41,882 bases of DNA from an uncultured Clostridia bacterium (GTDB lineage: Bacteria; Bacillota; Clostridia; TANB77; CAG-508): assembly GCA_934177555.1 (NCBI GenBank), contig CAKPPL010000001.1, forward strand, positions 1 to 41,882. The letters are read 5' to 3'. Of the stretch, positions 15,718-24,370 are shown in pieces; positions within the stretch are counted from its first letter, which is position 1; each line of letters starts with the position of its first letter. The notes beneath the pieces are model-generated. The model was not told where the DNA came from and ran no database searches. It was given only the letters and a program-made list of their open reading frames with translations. The position numbers and the translations under genes are program-made.

Positions 15718-16407
15718 ATGTTTAATCTTCAGGCATCTTTAAAATTTAAAAAGGAGGACGCAGAAAAAAAAGTAATTTCAACTTTTTTTAAGGCAAATGT
15801 TGATCGGAAGAAAATTAGTCTAAAAGAAGACATCCTTAGCTTAGACTTATCTTTTTCTGAAAATCCACCAGAAGATCTTATATCTGTATTGATCGATTGT
15901 GAACTTATCAGCATGTGTTGTAATCAGCTGGATGAAAATTCCGAAAGTTCAGCAACCTCTTCTACAACAATAACAGAAACCAAAAGACCTGTTGAAGAAA
16001 AGAAAAAAAGAGGTAGACGTCCAAAAAAAGTTGAAAACAAGGAAGTCAAACTGAAATGTATTACCAATAATCAGAGTTTTGATAAGTTCTTAAATAGTCT
16101 TGATTCTTCATTATCTATAGAAGATAAAATCAAGATGATTTTGGAACAAATCGGTCTGAAATCTTTAAAAGAAGATTTACAGAACTATATCATTGAAATT
16201 AGTAATATAGCTGTTAAAAAAGGTCTTTCGATTGAAGATACTTTAAAAGAGTCTTCTATTCCAGAAGGCCTGCAGACTACTGTTAGAATACATTACTCTA
16301 ACTTGGTCAATATCTTTGCAAGTAAATATGACAGCAGTGCCAAAATTGATTTAACAACTTTTCTTTCTGATTTACGCGAAGTTATTATGGCTTCTTGTAA
16401 ACTCTAA
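15718..16407 (+). CDS. Unrecognised protein with an AT-hook-like basic patch
   Basis: 229 residues. A helical N-terminal part (about 1-75) is followed by a Ser/Thr-rich linker (about 76-92) and the basic sequence EEKKKRGRRPKKVENK (about 94-109). The core GRRPKK there resembles an AT-hook minor-groove binding motif. A helical C-terminal domain (about 120-229) follows. Codons ending in C or G are clearly more frequent than in neighbouring genes, suggesting recent acquisition. It has its own promoter, ribosome site (AAAGGAG) and terminator, so it is an independent unit. I do not recognise the family; DNA binding is inferred only from the basic motif. Confidence 0.65.
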   Translation: MFNLQASLKFKKEDAEKKVISTFFKANVDRKKISLKEDILSLDLSFSENPPEDLISVLIDCELISMCCNQLDENSESSATSSTTITETKRPVEEKKKRGRRPKKVENKEVKLKCITNNQSFDKFLNSLDSSLSIEDKIKMILEQIGLKSLKEDLQNYIIEISNIAVKKGLSIEDTLKESSIPEGLQTTVRIHYSNLVNIFASKYDSSAKIDLTTFLSDLREVIMASCKL

Positions 16408-16418
16408 TATTTGGGAAC

Positions 16419-16445
16419 AAGATGGGTATTTTACCCATCTTTTAT
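16419..16445 (+). terminator. Rho-independent terminator
   Basis: Ten-base arms AAGATGGGTA (16419-16428) and TACCCATCTT (16432-16441) around TTT, followed by TTT; ends the 15718-16407 transcript. Confidence 0.9.
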
Positions 16446-16446
16446 A

Positions 16447-16475
16447 TTGAATTTTAAGCTGTTTTATGTTATAAT
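16447..16475 (+). promoter_or_regulatory. Sigma-A promoter for the 16507-17850 gene
   Basis: TTGAAT (16447-16452), 17 bp, TATAAT (16470-16475), immediately behind the preceding terminator and about 30 bp before the start codon. Confidence 0.75.
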
Positions 16476-16506
16476 GGCTTTATTATATAAAAAGGACTAA
16501 TATATT

Positions 16507-17850
16507 ATGATTGAAGAAAATGAAATTAAACAAATAAAAAACTTATTAAAAAATGGTATCAGTATTGACTTAATATCTTTTGAATTAAAAATTCCTATTG
16601 ATGAACTAACAGCTTTACTAGAGGAACCAAAATATACTAATAAAAAAACTAATAAGTATCAAAATATAATTTCTAAATCTGATAATAATACTTTAAAAAA
16701 ATTAGAACTAATCAGAAAAAAATACAATCAATTATGTTCAGAAAATACTACTAGTGCTATTCATATTGACGAATTATCTAATTCTCAATTAGAAATCGTT
16801 GAACATAATCTTAAAGAAATAGAAAAAATACTTAATGAATTATCTTTATCATCTGATACTTTTCAAATATATAAATCACTAAACCAAATTATTAAAAATA
16901 CAAATAAGATAATCTCTTTTCCTTTATCTATAGAGTATCTTGAAAAACTTCTTAATTCATTAAAATATGATAATTTAAAAGTTTTTTATTCAAGAGGAAC
17001 TATTAAACCATTAGAAAAATTAGCTTGTATTAGAATTTCTATTTCAAGGCAGCTTTCTAATCTTGTTATTTTAAAATTAAAACAAACTAATAATTTAGAA
17101 GAATTACATTCACTTTATAAATGTGTTTCTTCACAAATGACTTCTGAAAATTCATTTATTTTGTCACAAGTAAGAGATACTTTATCTAATAAAATTTTTA
17201 AATTAGAAAGCCAAAAAATTCTAGAAAAAAACAAGTTTGAAATATCTCCTAATATTGCTTCTATATTACAAGATATTTCAAAAGGAACTTTAGATATAGA
17301 AATTGCAAATCAATTAATTAATACTGAAGTTGAAGAAAGAATGTCTAAAAAAACTAAAAATAAATTTACACTAACAGAAGAACAAGAAAAAAATCAAATA
17401 TTAATTCAAATTAGAAATATCTTAAAAGAAAGAGCAAATGACTTTCCTATAAAATTTCCTAAAAATTCTGTTACACAATTAATAAATTTATTTGATGGTA
17501 ATGTTGACTTGAGTATAAAAACAGTCATTACTAATTTGATTAATAGAGAACATTTTGTAAAGGCAAAAGAACTACTTGATTATTTTTCTAATATAGACCC
17601 AAAATTCTTAAATCCAAATACTTTAAAAGATTTAAGAACAGATATTATGTATGCAAATTTTAGTGATTTAGTTCTCCAAACTTTAAATATGAATAATCCT
17701 GAAGAAGAAATATTATATTTTAATATGATAGAAAAAAGATTAGCTTCAGGCCAAATTAAACCAGGAAAAGTATACCTTGGCAAGAATAAAAATGGAGATA
17801 AAAAAATTTATCTTTCTAATATTTGGGATTCTACTCAAATTGAAAAATAA
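16507..17850 (+). CDS. Large helical protein of unknown function
   Basis: 447 residues, lysine/asparagine-rich and predicted mostly alpha-helical, without signal peptide or membrane segment. The N-terminus (about 1-38; IKQIKNLLKNGISIDLISFELKIPIDELTALL) resembles a short helix-turn-helix as found at the start of some regulators. Long amphipathic helices follow. The C-terminus has KPGKVYLGKNKNGDKKIYLSNI, a small beta unit. A weak AAAGGA site lies 10 bp before the ATG and a consensus promoter lies upstream. It is followed by the initiator tRNA. I do not recognise the family. Confidence 0.6.
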   Translation: MIEENEIKQIKNLLKNGISIDLISFELKIPIDELTALLEEPKYTNKKTNKYQNIISKSDNNTLKKLELIRKKYNQLCSENTTSAIHIDELSNSQLEIVEHNLKEIEKILNELSLSSDTFQIYKSLNQIIKNTNKIISFPLSIEYLEKLLNSLKYDNLKVFYSRGTIKPLEKLACIRISISRQLSNLVILKLKQTNNLEELHSLYKCVSSQMTSENSFILSQVRDTLSNKIFKLESQKILEKNKFEISPNIASILQDISKGTLDIEIANQLINTEVEERMSKKTKNKFTLTEEQEKNQILIQIRNILKERANDFPIKFPKNSVTQLINLFDGNVDLSIKTVITNLINREHFVKAKELLDYFSNIDPKFLNPNTLKDLRTDIMYANFSDLVLQTLNMNNPEEEILYFNMIEKRLASGQIKPGKVYLGKNKNGDKKIYLSNIWDSTQIEK

Positions 17851-17876
17851 TAGTTAAAGATATTTTGTAAAATGTA

Positions 17877-17906
17877 TTGACAATTTTATATATTTGGTAG
17901 TATAAT
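17877..17906 (+). promoter_or_regulatory. Consensus promoter for the initiator tRNA
   Basis: TTGACA (17877-17882), 18 bp, TATAAT (17901-17906); the tRNA begins 18 bp downstream. Confidence 0.85.
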
Positions 17907-17923
17907 ATTAAAAGTTCATACAT

Positions 17924-17999
17924 CGCGGGGTGGAGCAGTTGGCAGCTCGTTGGGCTCATAACCCAAAGGTCGGTAGTTCGAGTCTACCCTCCGCAACCA
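17924..17999 (+). tRNA. Initiator tRNA-fMet (CAT)
   Basis: 76 bases including encoded CCA. The acceptor stem starts CGCGGGG and pairs with CTCCGC, leaving the C1:A72 mismatch that marks initiator tRNAs. The anticodon stem has three consecutive G-C pairs (GGG-CTCATAA-CCC), the second initiator hallmark, and the anticodon is CAT. The T loop GTTCGAGTC is normal. It stands alone between its own consensus promoter and terminator. Confidence 0.95.
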
Positions 18000-18004
18000 A
18001 ATAA

Positions 18005-18040
18005 AAACTCAGTAATCATAATAGTTACTGAGTTTTTTTC
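18005..18040. terminator. Terminator after tRNA-fMet
   Basis: Eleven-base arms AAACTCAGTAA (18005-18015) and TTACTGAGTTT (18025-18035) with a nine-base loop and T run. It also lies just downstream of the convergent sortase gene and may serve both. Confidence 0.9.
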
Positions 18041-18053
18041 TTATATAATTAAT

Positions 18054-18794
18054 TTATTTATTTGCTACAGCTTTAGCAATAAATCTCTTAGTAGCATGTG
18101 GATTACCATTTTCATAATAACATGTTATTAAAGTAATTTCTTTTCTCCCATTAGTTAATTGACTAGTACAAGAATTATCATATGGGTCAATAATATCAGT
18201 TTCATAGACAAAATAATCTAAAGTCTCTCCATTCACATCAGATATTTTTACAACATCTCCTATATTTATTTTAGGTAGATTACTAAAGAATTTATTATTT
18301 TTGTAATTGTGTCCTATTACAACCATATTTCCAACTTCATTAGGATATGAACCCCAATATCTATTTAAAGAGATTTTTAATAAAGCCGTAGAACTTGTTG
18401 ATAATATAGGATATTCTATATTTAAACTAGGAATATTTAATTTTCCAATAATATTATATGTTTCTCCATTACTCGCAGTATATGAAATCTCTTTTGTACT
18501 TTTCTCTTCTTGTTCACTAATCTGTTGCTGTTCAGGCTCATTTTCTATTTCTTCTGTTTCTTCGTGATTATTTTCTTCTTGATTTTCAGCTAATTCAACA
18601 ACAGGTATATTATCACTAATATTTTCTTGTTCTTTTGCAACTTCTGTTACATCATTAGCATATGTTTTAAAAGAAAATGCTATATAAATACTAATGATAA
18701 TTAATGGGAAAAATATTACAATAATTGGTACTGAAATTTTCTTTTTTCTGGTCTTTGATTCATTATTATCATCAATTTGTATTATTTGATTCAT
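18054..18794 (-). CDS. Sortase
   Basis: 246 residues: N-terminal membrane anchor (about 21-41), a long acidic Glu/Gln-rich linker (about 50-108), and a sortase domain (about 115-246). Catalytic His lies in VVIGHNYKNN (about 158-167), catalytic Cys in ITLITCYYENG (about 220-230) and the Arg in ATKRFIAKAV. This enzyme cleaves LPXTG-type signals and joins the protein to peptidoglycan or to a pilin. The LPQTG protein encoded immediately upstream on the same strand is the obvious substrate. Class assignment is uncertain; the TLITC context resembles class D-like or housekeeping-like clostridial enzymes. The ribosome site AAGGAGAG begins directly after the T run of a terminator. Confidence 0.92.
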   Translation of the reverse strand: MNQIIQIDDNNESKTRKKKISVPIIVIFFPLIIISIYIAFSFKTYANDVTEVAKEQENISDNIPVVELAENQEENNHEETEEIENEPEQQQISEQEEKSTKEISYTASNGETYNIIGKLNIPSLNIEYPILSTSSTALLKISLNRYWGSYPNEVGNMVVIGHNYKNNKFFSNLPKINIGDVVKISDVNGETLDYFVYETDIIDPYDNSCTSQLTNGRKEITLITCYYENGNPHATKRFIAKAVANK

Positions 18795-18808
18795 AAACTC
18801 TCCTTAAA

Positions 18809-18840
18809 AAAAGAGAAAGTAGACACCTACTTCCTCTTTT
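18809..18840 (-). terminator. Terminator between the LPXTG protein and sortase genes
   Basis: 14-bp arms (18809-18822 and 18827-18840, one mismatch) with a four-base loop; on the minus strand seven T follow. It lies between the LRR gene and the sortase start, so sortase expression must depend on read-through or on another promoter. Confidence 0.75.
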
Positions 18841-18847
18841 GAGGACT

Positions 18848-20362
18848 CTATATGCCTCTTAATTTATTATATTTATTATAAATTATTACAGATGTGCCTA
18901 TTAATAAGATTATTGCAAAAGCTAAACCAACACCTATTCCTGTTTGTGGTAACTTTCCTGTTGCTGTTGTATTATCTCCTTTTGAAGTACTTGGTTTAAC
19001 AGTACTATCTCCTGAATTATTATTACCATTAGATGTGTTGCTATTATTGTTGCTTCCATTACTTGTATCTGTTATATCTCCATTTGCATACACAAAATCT
19101 TCACTATTATATTGAATTGTTAATGCTGGGCAACTTAATACTGCTACATTACCAGCTGTATCTTTGATGCTTCCACCAGAAAAGTCTACTGTAGTCATAG
19201 TTCCTTTATCTGTACTTTTTACAGTATATATATATGTAATTTTATCTCCTGCAACAGTTCCTTCTGTTACTTTTATATTTTTACCATCTCCAAATTTTAT
19301 TGTTAGAGTAGGTACTTCTGTTCCTTGTATATTTTCACTAAATGTAACATTTATTACTAATTTTGCTCCTGCAGGAACAATATACATACTTCTATTTGTA
19401 TCTCTATTATACTTCATTACACTTGCATATGTAACTTGTATACTTTTAACAATAGGTGATGTAATGTCTGTACCTACATCTGCTTTATCCCAATTTGCAA
19501 TATAGTCAAAAGGAATTTTATTAGTTTCTGCATATTCTTTTGATGTCATTCCATCATTACCATAAATTGTTAGATTATCACAATCTCTAAATGCTCCTAT
19601 ACCAATACTTACAACACTATCTGGAATTAATACTTTTTTTAAGTTTTTGCAACTTCCAAAAGCACCATAACCATATAAATTTTCATATTTTCCCTCAATA
19701 GTTGTTACTGAATCTGGTAAAATAACACTTGTAAGTCCACTACATCCCTCAAAAGTAGACTCTGCTATTTTAGTAAGATTTTTTGAAAGAGTTAATGATT
19801 TTAACCCACTACATTCTCTAAATGCTGCTGTACCTATAGTTGTCACACTATCTGGAATTACTAAGCTCTTTAATCCTGTACATCCCTCAAAAGCATATTC
19901 GTCTATTGAAGTAATATGATTTGAAAAGTCTATTGATGTTACTCCAGAACATCCATAAAATGAAGATCTTCCTATTTTTGTTACACTATCTGGAAGTGTT
20001 AGACTTTTTAAACCTGTACAATTATAAAATGCATAATTTCCTATAGTTGTTATTGTATTTGGTATTGTAATATTTGTAATTCCAGCACAATCTTTAAATG
20101 CTCCTTTTATACTACTTCCCTCTAATAGTGAAATTACTGTTTTTCCATCAATAGTAGATGGTATTGTAACTGCACCTATTTTTCCTGTTGTTTTACAGTA
20201 TAATTCTATAACATTATTATTGGAATCTAATTGATAACTCCATTCTATACCTTGCTCTGTATCTGAATATGTGTATTCTGTAGCAGCATTTGAAATATTT
20301 GGTATAAAAAATAATACTATTCCAACAAATAAAATCATAATTAAATATTTCGTTTTTCTCAT
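18848..20362 (-). CDS. LPXTG-anchored BspA-type leucine-rich repeat protein
   Basis: 504 residues: signal peptide (about 1-26, cleavage near SNAA), then six or so BspA/LRR_5 repeats (about 60-285) of about 23 residues with the pattern IGxxAFxxCxGLKSLTLPDSVT. An Ig-like beta domain follows (about 300-425; TFSENIQGTEVPTLTIKFGD). A Ser/Asn-rich spacer leads to the wall-sorting signal LPQTG (about 472-476), a hydrophobic helix and the basic tail NKLRGI. BspA-type repeats mediate adhesion in several bacteria. Sortase is encoded next door. AAAGGA precedes ATG at 20360-20362. Confidence 0.92.
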   Translation of the reverse strand: MRKTKYLIMILFVGIVLFFIPNISNAATEYTYSDTEQGIEWSYQLDSNNNVIELYCKTTGKIGAVTIPSTIDGKTVISLLEGSSIKGAFKDCAGITNITIPNTITTIGNYAFYNCTGLKSLTLPDSVTKIGRSSFYGCSGVTSIDFSNHITSIDEYAFEGCTGLKSLVIPDSVTTIGTAAFRECSGLKSLTLSKNLTKIAESTFEGCSGLTSVILPDSVTTIEGKYENLYGYGAFGSCKNLKKVLIPDSVVSIGIGAFRDCDNLTIYGNDGMTSKEYAETNKIPFDYIANWDKADVGTDITSPIVKSIQVTYASVMKYNRDTNRSMYIVPAGAKLVINVTFSENIQGTEVPTLTIKFGDGKNIKVTEGTVAGDKITYIYTVKSTDKGTMTTVDFSGGSIKDTAGNVAVLSCPALTIQYNSEDFVYANGDITDTSNGSNNNSNTSNGNNNSGDSTVKPSTSKGDNTTATGKLPQTGIGVGLAFAIILLIGTSVIIYNKYNKLRGI

Positions 20363-20390
20363 AATTTTTTATCCTTTCTTGTACATTAAA

Positions 20391-21824
20391 TTATTTAATA
20401 TTTGTAAATGAATTAAACATTGCTTCACCTATACTTTGACCACTAACTTTAGTATTATTAGCACCTTGTATTTTTGAATTTGAAAGATTTTTTTCATGTT
20501 TAATTAAATTATCAATCTTACTTAAATTAAATAATCTTTTCTTTGTTTCTGTTTCATGATGGTGTCTTGCATTTGAATTTCTATATCTAAAATACATTAT
20601 AAAGAAATATATAAATCCAGATAATAAGAATAACCATTCATAATCAAAATCTACAACTAAAGTAGCCAACCATCCTAATAGTTCTATAATACAAGAAACT
20701 CCAAATAATTTTGGCATATGTATTGGAACACTACCCATTGTTTCCTTTGTTCTTGCATTTACAGCAACATAATGTAATACACTATTATTTTCACCTTTTT
20801 TCTGTTGATAACTATATAACCATACTGGTAAATATGCTGTTTTCCATTGTCTACCTTTTACATCTAATTGTTCTGTTTGCCAATTAACACCACGGTCATA
20901 TTGTTTCAAAGTATCATTTGCAGCAAATCTTGCTATATCTTTACTTTGTCTATCAACTATAGGTTTTAAATCTTCAATATTTGTATCACGTCTTTCTGAA
21001 GTATATCCTTTCAAATAATTTGCATTATATTTTACACTATTTTCAATATCAAATGGCATAATAGAATTTATAATATTATTAGTCTTATTAGATTGTTTTT
21101 TTAACTTATCTGAACTTGATTCAACTGTTAGTCCTTCTATTGTTAAATCAAATTCACGTTCAACTTCATATAAATCTGCATCATAATATGTTTGACTATT
21201 ACTTCCACTTCCTCTAGTGTATCTTCTAACTTCATGTTCTCCACGTCCATAAAAATGAGCATGTGAATTAACATCAACTACCATATATGGAAAATAAACT
21301 CCCATTATATTATCTGTTGTAAATTCTTGTCTAAATTTTGGATGAGCAAAAAACTTTCTTTTTCCAACAAAATTTTCAATTTGTTTTTTTGCATCTGCTT
21401 TTGTTAGATTAAATGGTAACACTACATCAGGAATAGTACCATTTGGAATTTGTTGATTAACAGATAATGTATTTCTACACCAGTGACATCTAGCTTGTGT
21501 TGTCTCTGATGTATCTATAACAACTTCTGCTCCACAACTGCTACATCTGAAAGTCATTACACTTTGTGTATCTTCAACAATATCTTGTGTACCTGACCCC
21601 ATTATTTCACCTTCAAGTTTTGATATATCTGTTTCCATCCCCTGTATTTTCTCAGGTTCAAATTCGTGTCTACAAAAATTACATCTCAATTTACCTGTTT
21701 TAGCATTTATAGATATGTCTGTAGACCCACATTGAGGACATTTATTTTGTCCATCTTCTGAACCTATATCTGTTTTTACAATTTTGGGCTCATCATTATT
21801 ATTTAATAATTGATTATCTGCCAC
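20391..21824 (-). CDS. TFIIB-type zinc-ribbon membrane protein
   Basis: 477 residues. The N-terminus has two zinc ribbons: CPQCGSTDISINAKTGKLRCNFC (Cys near 29, 32, 48, 51) and CSSCGAEVV...CHWC (about 95-116). The body (about 130-390) contains a conserved FxPYMVVDV/YLPVWLYSYQ beta region, and two hydrophobic segments lie at about 372-412. Proteins with this layout are commonly encoded beside SPFH-domain virion-core-like proteins, as here. GTG at 21822-21824 is the likely start, with GGGGGTG upstream overlapping the end of the SPFH gene; the gap is 3 bp, implying translational coupling. Molecular function is unknown. Confidence 0.75.
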   Translation of the reverse strand: MADNQLLNNNDEPKIVKTDIGSEDGQNKCPQCGSTDISINAKTGKLRCNFCRHEFEPEKIQGMETDISKLEGEIMGSGTQDIVEDTQSVMTFRCSSCGAEVVIDTSETTQARCHWCRNTLSVNQQIPNGTIPDVVLPFNLTKADAKKQIENFVGKRKFFAHPKFRQEFTTDNIMGVYFPYMVVDVNSHAHFYGRGEHEVRRYTRGSGSNSQTYYDADLYEVEREFDLTIEGLTVESSSDKLKKQSNKTNNIINSIMPFDIENSVKYNANYLKGYTSERRDTNIEDLKPIVDRQSKDIARFAANDTLKQYDRGVNWQTEQLDVKGRQWKTAYLPVWLYSYQQKKGENNSVLHYVAVNARTKETMGSVPIHMPKLFGVSCIIELLGWLATLVVDFDYEWLFLLSGFIYFFIMYFRYRNSNARHHHETETKKRLFNLSKIDNLIKHEKNLSNSKIQGANNTKVSGQSIGEAMFNSFTNIK

Positions 21825-21827
21825 CTT

Positions 21828-22973
21828 CTACACCCCCAAAAGTTTTTTCTTTTGTTCATCATAATCTTCTTGTGTAATAAGACCTGCATCTAGCATTTCT
21901 TTATATTTTTTTAATTTTTCTACTGGATCTTCTTGTGGTTGTTGAACAGGTTGTTGTAATCCACCCATTGCTCCACCAACTGCATTCATTCCCATTCCCA
22001 TAAAAGCCATGTTTCCGGCTCCACCGTTTTCACCAGCTGCTTGGAATCCACGAGCTACAGATTGTTGCATAAATGAATTTCCTCTTGCACCTGATAATGC
22101 ATCTGCTTTTTTTACATCACTTAATAATGTTTTTGTATCTTCATCATATTCAATAGCTTGTATTGCAACTTTAACAATTTCAAGACCTCTATCTGTTTTC
22201 CATTGATAAGCTTCTTCTACTGCTTGTGATAAAGATTTTGCAAATCCAACTTGATCTCCTTGTATTCTTGTTATACGGTTTCCTTTATCAGGATCATTTG
22301 TATAATTTGAAAATGCTGCAGATAAACTACTTACAACTTCATTAAATAATTGTGCTCCTGCATCATTATCCATATCTGCAAAATCAAATATTTCTCCATT
22401 TGATAAATAAACTGCAGGTACAAAATTTTTAATAAATAATATTGGATCAGTTATTTTTAATGTATATGTTCCTCTTGTTACAGCTCCTACTTGTGCATTT
22501 AAATATGCATCATCCCAATAAATTTCAGCTTGTGTACCAAATTTATTATTTGGTATTTCTTTTAAATTAACATAAAATGCTGTTTGTTGAGAACCTGGCT
22601 GTCCTCCAAATTTGAATCTTTCCCAACTTTGACCAATTAAAGATGATACTATTCCATCTCCTGCAAAAATTGATTTTGCATTTGGATCATCTGATGAAAA
22701 TATAAATCCTCCTGTTTCTGTAATACATCCTGTTATTGCACCTTCTTGCATTGTAATAAGAGCCATTCCTTCTGGTACAACAATTTTACTTCCATTTGAA
22801 ATAATATTGTTTGAACCTTTAGTATTTTCTCCCCTTCCTGCATTTGTGCCTTGTGGTACAGCTGGATAAATACCAGCTGTTGCTGGAACTCCTGACATTG
22901 GTACTATGAAATCTTTCCATTGATCAGCAAATGTTCCTCCTATTGCTCCTGTGAATGCTTTAATAAAGCCCAT
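21828..22973 (-). CDS. SPFH-domain virion-core-like protein with C-terminal SHOCT
   Basis: 381 residues. A COG4260-type SPFH/band-7 domain (about 55-280) includes VPEGMALITMQEGAITGCIT and FVNLKEIPNNKFGT-like segments. A Gly/Met/Gln-rich stretch (about 305-345) leads to a SHOCT motif at the end (about 348-381; KLKKYKEMLDAGLITQEDYD, ending KKKLLGV). SPFH proteins form membrane-associated oligomers. In Bacillus relatives (YdjI-type) the pair with a zinc-ribbon membrane protein is linked to cell-envelope stress, which is family knowledge only. AAGGAGG precedes ATG at 22971-22973, and the zinc-ribbon gene follows after 3 bp. Confidence 0.85.
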   Translation of the reverse strand: MGFIKAFTGAIGGTFADQWKDFIVPMSGVPATAGIYPAVPQGTNAGRGENTKGSNNIISNGSKIVVPEGMALITMQEGAITGCITETGGFIFSSDDPNAKSIFAGDGIVSSLIGQSWERFKFGGQPGSQQTAFYVNLKEIPNNKFGTQAEIYWDDAYLNAQVGAVTRGTYTLKITDPILFIKNFVPAVYLSNGEIFDFADMDNDAGAQLFNEVVSSLSAAFSNYTNDPDKGNRITRIQGDQVGFAKSLSQAVEEAYQWKTDRGLEIVKVAIQAIEYDEDTKTLLSDVKKADALSGARGNSFMQQSVARGFQAAGENGGAGNMAFMGMGMNAVGGAMGGLQQPVQQPQEDPVEKLKKYKEMLDAGLITQEDYDEQKKKLLGV

Positions 22974-23043
22974 AATTATTCCTCCTTTTATAATAACTTA
23001 TTTTATTTATATCAAACCTGTCGAAAAATGTAAATAGTTTTTT

Positions 23044-23088
23044 CACATAATATTGGTAAAAATATCATTTTTTTATCAATATTATGTG
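23044..23088. promoter_or_regulatory. Perfect 12-bp inverted repeat, operator candidate
   Basis: CACATAATATTG (23044-23055) and CAATATTATGTG (23077-23088) with a 21-bp spacer that can itself pair through A and T runs. It lies between the divergent SPFH and XRE genes, where it could serve as operator for the XRE regulator. Confidence 0.5.
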
Positions 23089-23144
23089 TTGAGATAAATT
23101 ATCAAAAATTGGATAATATATGTATATATGTTGGAGGATATCAA

Positions 23145-23486
23145 ATGGATATAGATGATAGAAAAAAAGAAATTGCACAATATATTGGGAAAAAAATTTT
23201 AGAACTAAGAAAATCTAAAAAAATGTCAAGAGAACAATTTGCCGAAAAAACTAATTTATCTGCAAATTACATATATGAAGTAGAAAAAGGTAACAGTATA
23301 CCAGGTTCTATTGCATTAATCGATATATGTAATTTTTGTGAAATAGCACCTTCAAACTTACTTGGAAAATATTTAGATACAAATATTTATACAGCTGCTG
23401 AATTGATAAATACTAATTTTCAAAGATTGTCAAATTATGATAAAAAATTAATTATAGATATGATTAATCTATTAGCAAATAGATAA
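23145..23486 (+). CDS. XRE-family HTH regulator
   Basis: 114 residues from the ATG at 23145, preceded by GGAGG nine bases upstream; a longer frame from 23109 has no ribosome site. A Cro/C1 helix-turn-helix occupies about 10-68 (LRKSKKMSREQFAEKTNLSA, NYIYEVEKGNSIPGS, LIDICNFCEIAPSNLL). A helical C-terminal segment (about 75-114) ends in YDKKLIIDMINLLANR, the typical last helix of immunity-repressor-like proteins. It faces the SPFH/zinc-ribbon operon, with a 12-bp inverted repeat between, so it may control that operon. Confidence 0.88.
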   Translation: MDIDDRKKEIAQYIGKKILELRKSKKMSREQFAEKTNLSANYIYEVEKGNSIPGSIALIDICNFCEIAPSNLLGKYLDTNIYTAAELINTNFQRLSNYDKKLIIDMINLLANR

Positions 23487-23522
23487 AGACCAATACGATA
23501 AATATTTATCCTATTGGTCTTT
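23485..23522. terminator. Bidirectional terminator
   Basis: AAAGACCAATA (23485-23495) pairs with TATTGGTCTTT (23512-23522), and the 16-base interior is itself palindromic (GATAAATATTTATC). It ends the XRE gene and the convergent DUF4870-like gene. Confidence 0.88.
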
Positions 23523-23526
23523 TATT

Positions 23527-23859
23527 TTATTCTTCAACTTTTTCAATTTGTTTTTTAAATATTGATTCAGCTATACTTCCTATAACGGGAATTTCTGGGT
23601 CTGCAGAATTACAAACCTTAATAATTCCAACAATCATTGCTACAAAATATACTAAACTTAACATTTTACTAAAAAATGGTATAGAAATTGGTATAAAACT
23701 ATATGCAATTTTAATAATATAATAAGCTAAAAATATTGTTATTGATTGTGCTGCATGATATCTTGTATTTCTTTCTGTATCTTTCATTAATAATACTATT
23801 AATCCACCTATAATTCCAAATATATATGCTAAAACACCTTTTACTTTTTCATTATCCAT
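23527..23859 (-). CDS. DUF4870-like small membrane protein
   Basis: 110 residues with three to four hydrophobic segments (about 7-24, 38-56, 62-82). The start KGVLAYIFGIIGGLIVLLMK, followed by DTERNTRYHAAQSI and a third helix ending near the VGIIKVCNS turn, matches the DUF4870/Tic20-like family of four-helix membrane proteins. GAGGGG lies before ATG at 23857-23859. It follows the DUF2752-like and TM2 genes on the same strand at close spacing, apparently as one small membrane-protein operon. Function unknown. Confidence 0.75.
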   Translation of the reverse strand: MDNEKVKGVLAYIFGIIGGLIVLLMKDTERNTRYHAAQSITIFLAYYIIKIAYSFIPISIPFFSKMLSLVYFVAMIVGIIKVCNSADPEIPVIGSIAESIFKKQIEKVEE

Positions 23860-23883
23860 CTAAATCCCCTCTTTCGTTTTTCA

Positions 23884-24189
23884 TTATTTTTTCTTTACTA
23901 TGAATTTATACCAAAAATATAAATATATAATAATTGTTAGTGGTAATACAAATATTACATTTTGATTATACTTGAATGCACTACTAAAATCTAAATGTAG
24001 TACTGATAAACAAGCTCTTGTCATTCCACAATTCCAACATTTTATTTCAAATATATTTTTATATAGGCATAAATTATTTAAAATTTGATTATCTTGAATT
24101 GGTATATTATATAAAATTACCAACAAGATAATATTTACTACAATAAATATAGTAATTTTATTGATTTGTAATTGGATTTCCTTGTCCAT
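23884..24189 (-). CDS. DUF2752-like membrane protein
   Basis: 101 residues with two membrane helices (about 12-27 and 76-95). Between them is CWNCGMTRACLSVLHLDFSSAFKYN, of which CxxCGMTRA followed by a small residue-rich helix and a conserved Asn is the DUF2752 signature. The first 32 bp overlap the end of the TM2 gene in another frame, so the start at 24189 should be treated with care; the ribosome site is weak. Function unknown; part of a three-gene membrane cluster. Confidence 0.72.
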   Translation of the reverse strand: MDKEIQLQINKITIFIVVNIILLVILYNIPIQDNQILNNLCLYKNIFEIKCWNCGMTRACLSVLHLDFSSAFKYNQNVIFVLPLTIIIYLYFWYKFIVKKK

Positions 24190-24370
24190 CTTTAAAGTTA
24201 CCTGTTAATATCATTATTAAATCAATAAGTGACCAGATTCCACAACCACCTAATGTTATAAGTTGTAATATACCTGTTCCAATTTTTCCTGCATAAAATC
24301 TGTGAACTCCTAGTCCTCCTAAAAACAAACATAATAATAATGTTGCTAACCAATCTTTTTCACTTTTCAT
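24158..24370 (-). CDS. TM2-domain protein
   Basis: 70 residues. A TM2 domain is visible: KDWLATLLLCLFLGGLGVHR then FYAGKIGTGILQLITLGGCG and IWSLIDLIMILTGNFKDGQG, with two membrane helices joined by the conserved GxHRFYxGK turn. AGGAGG precedes the ATG at 24368-24370. The gene is first in a minus-strand cluster with the DUF2752- and DUF4870-like genes. TM2 proteins have no general assigned function. Confidence 0.88.
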   Translation of the reverse strand: MKSEKDWLATLLLCLFLGGLGVHRFYAGKIGTGILQLITLGGCGIWSLIDLIMILTGNFKDGQGNPITNQ

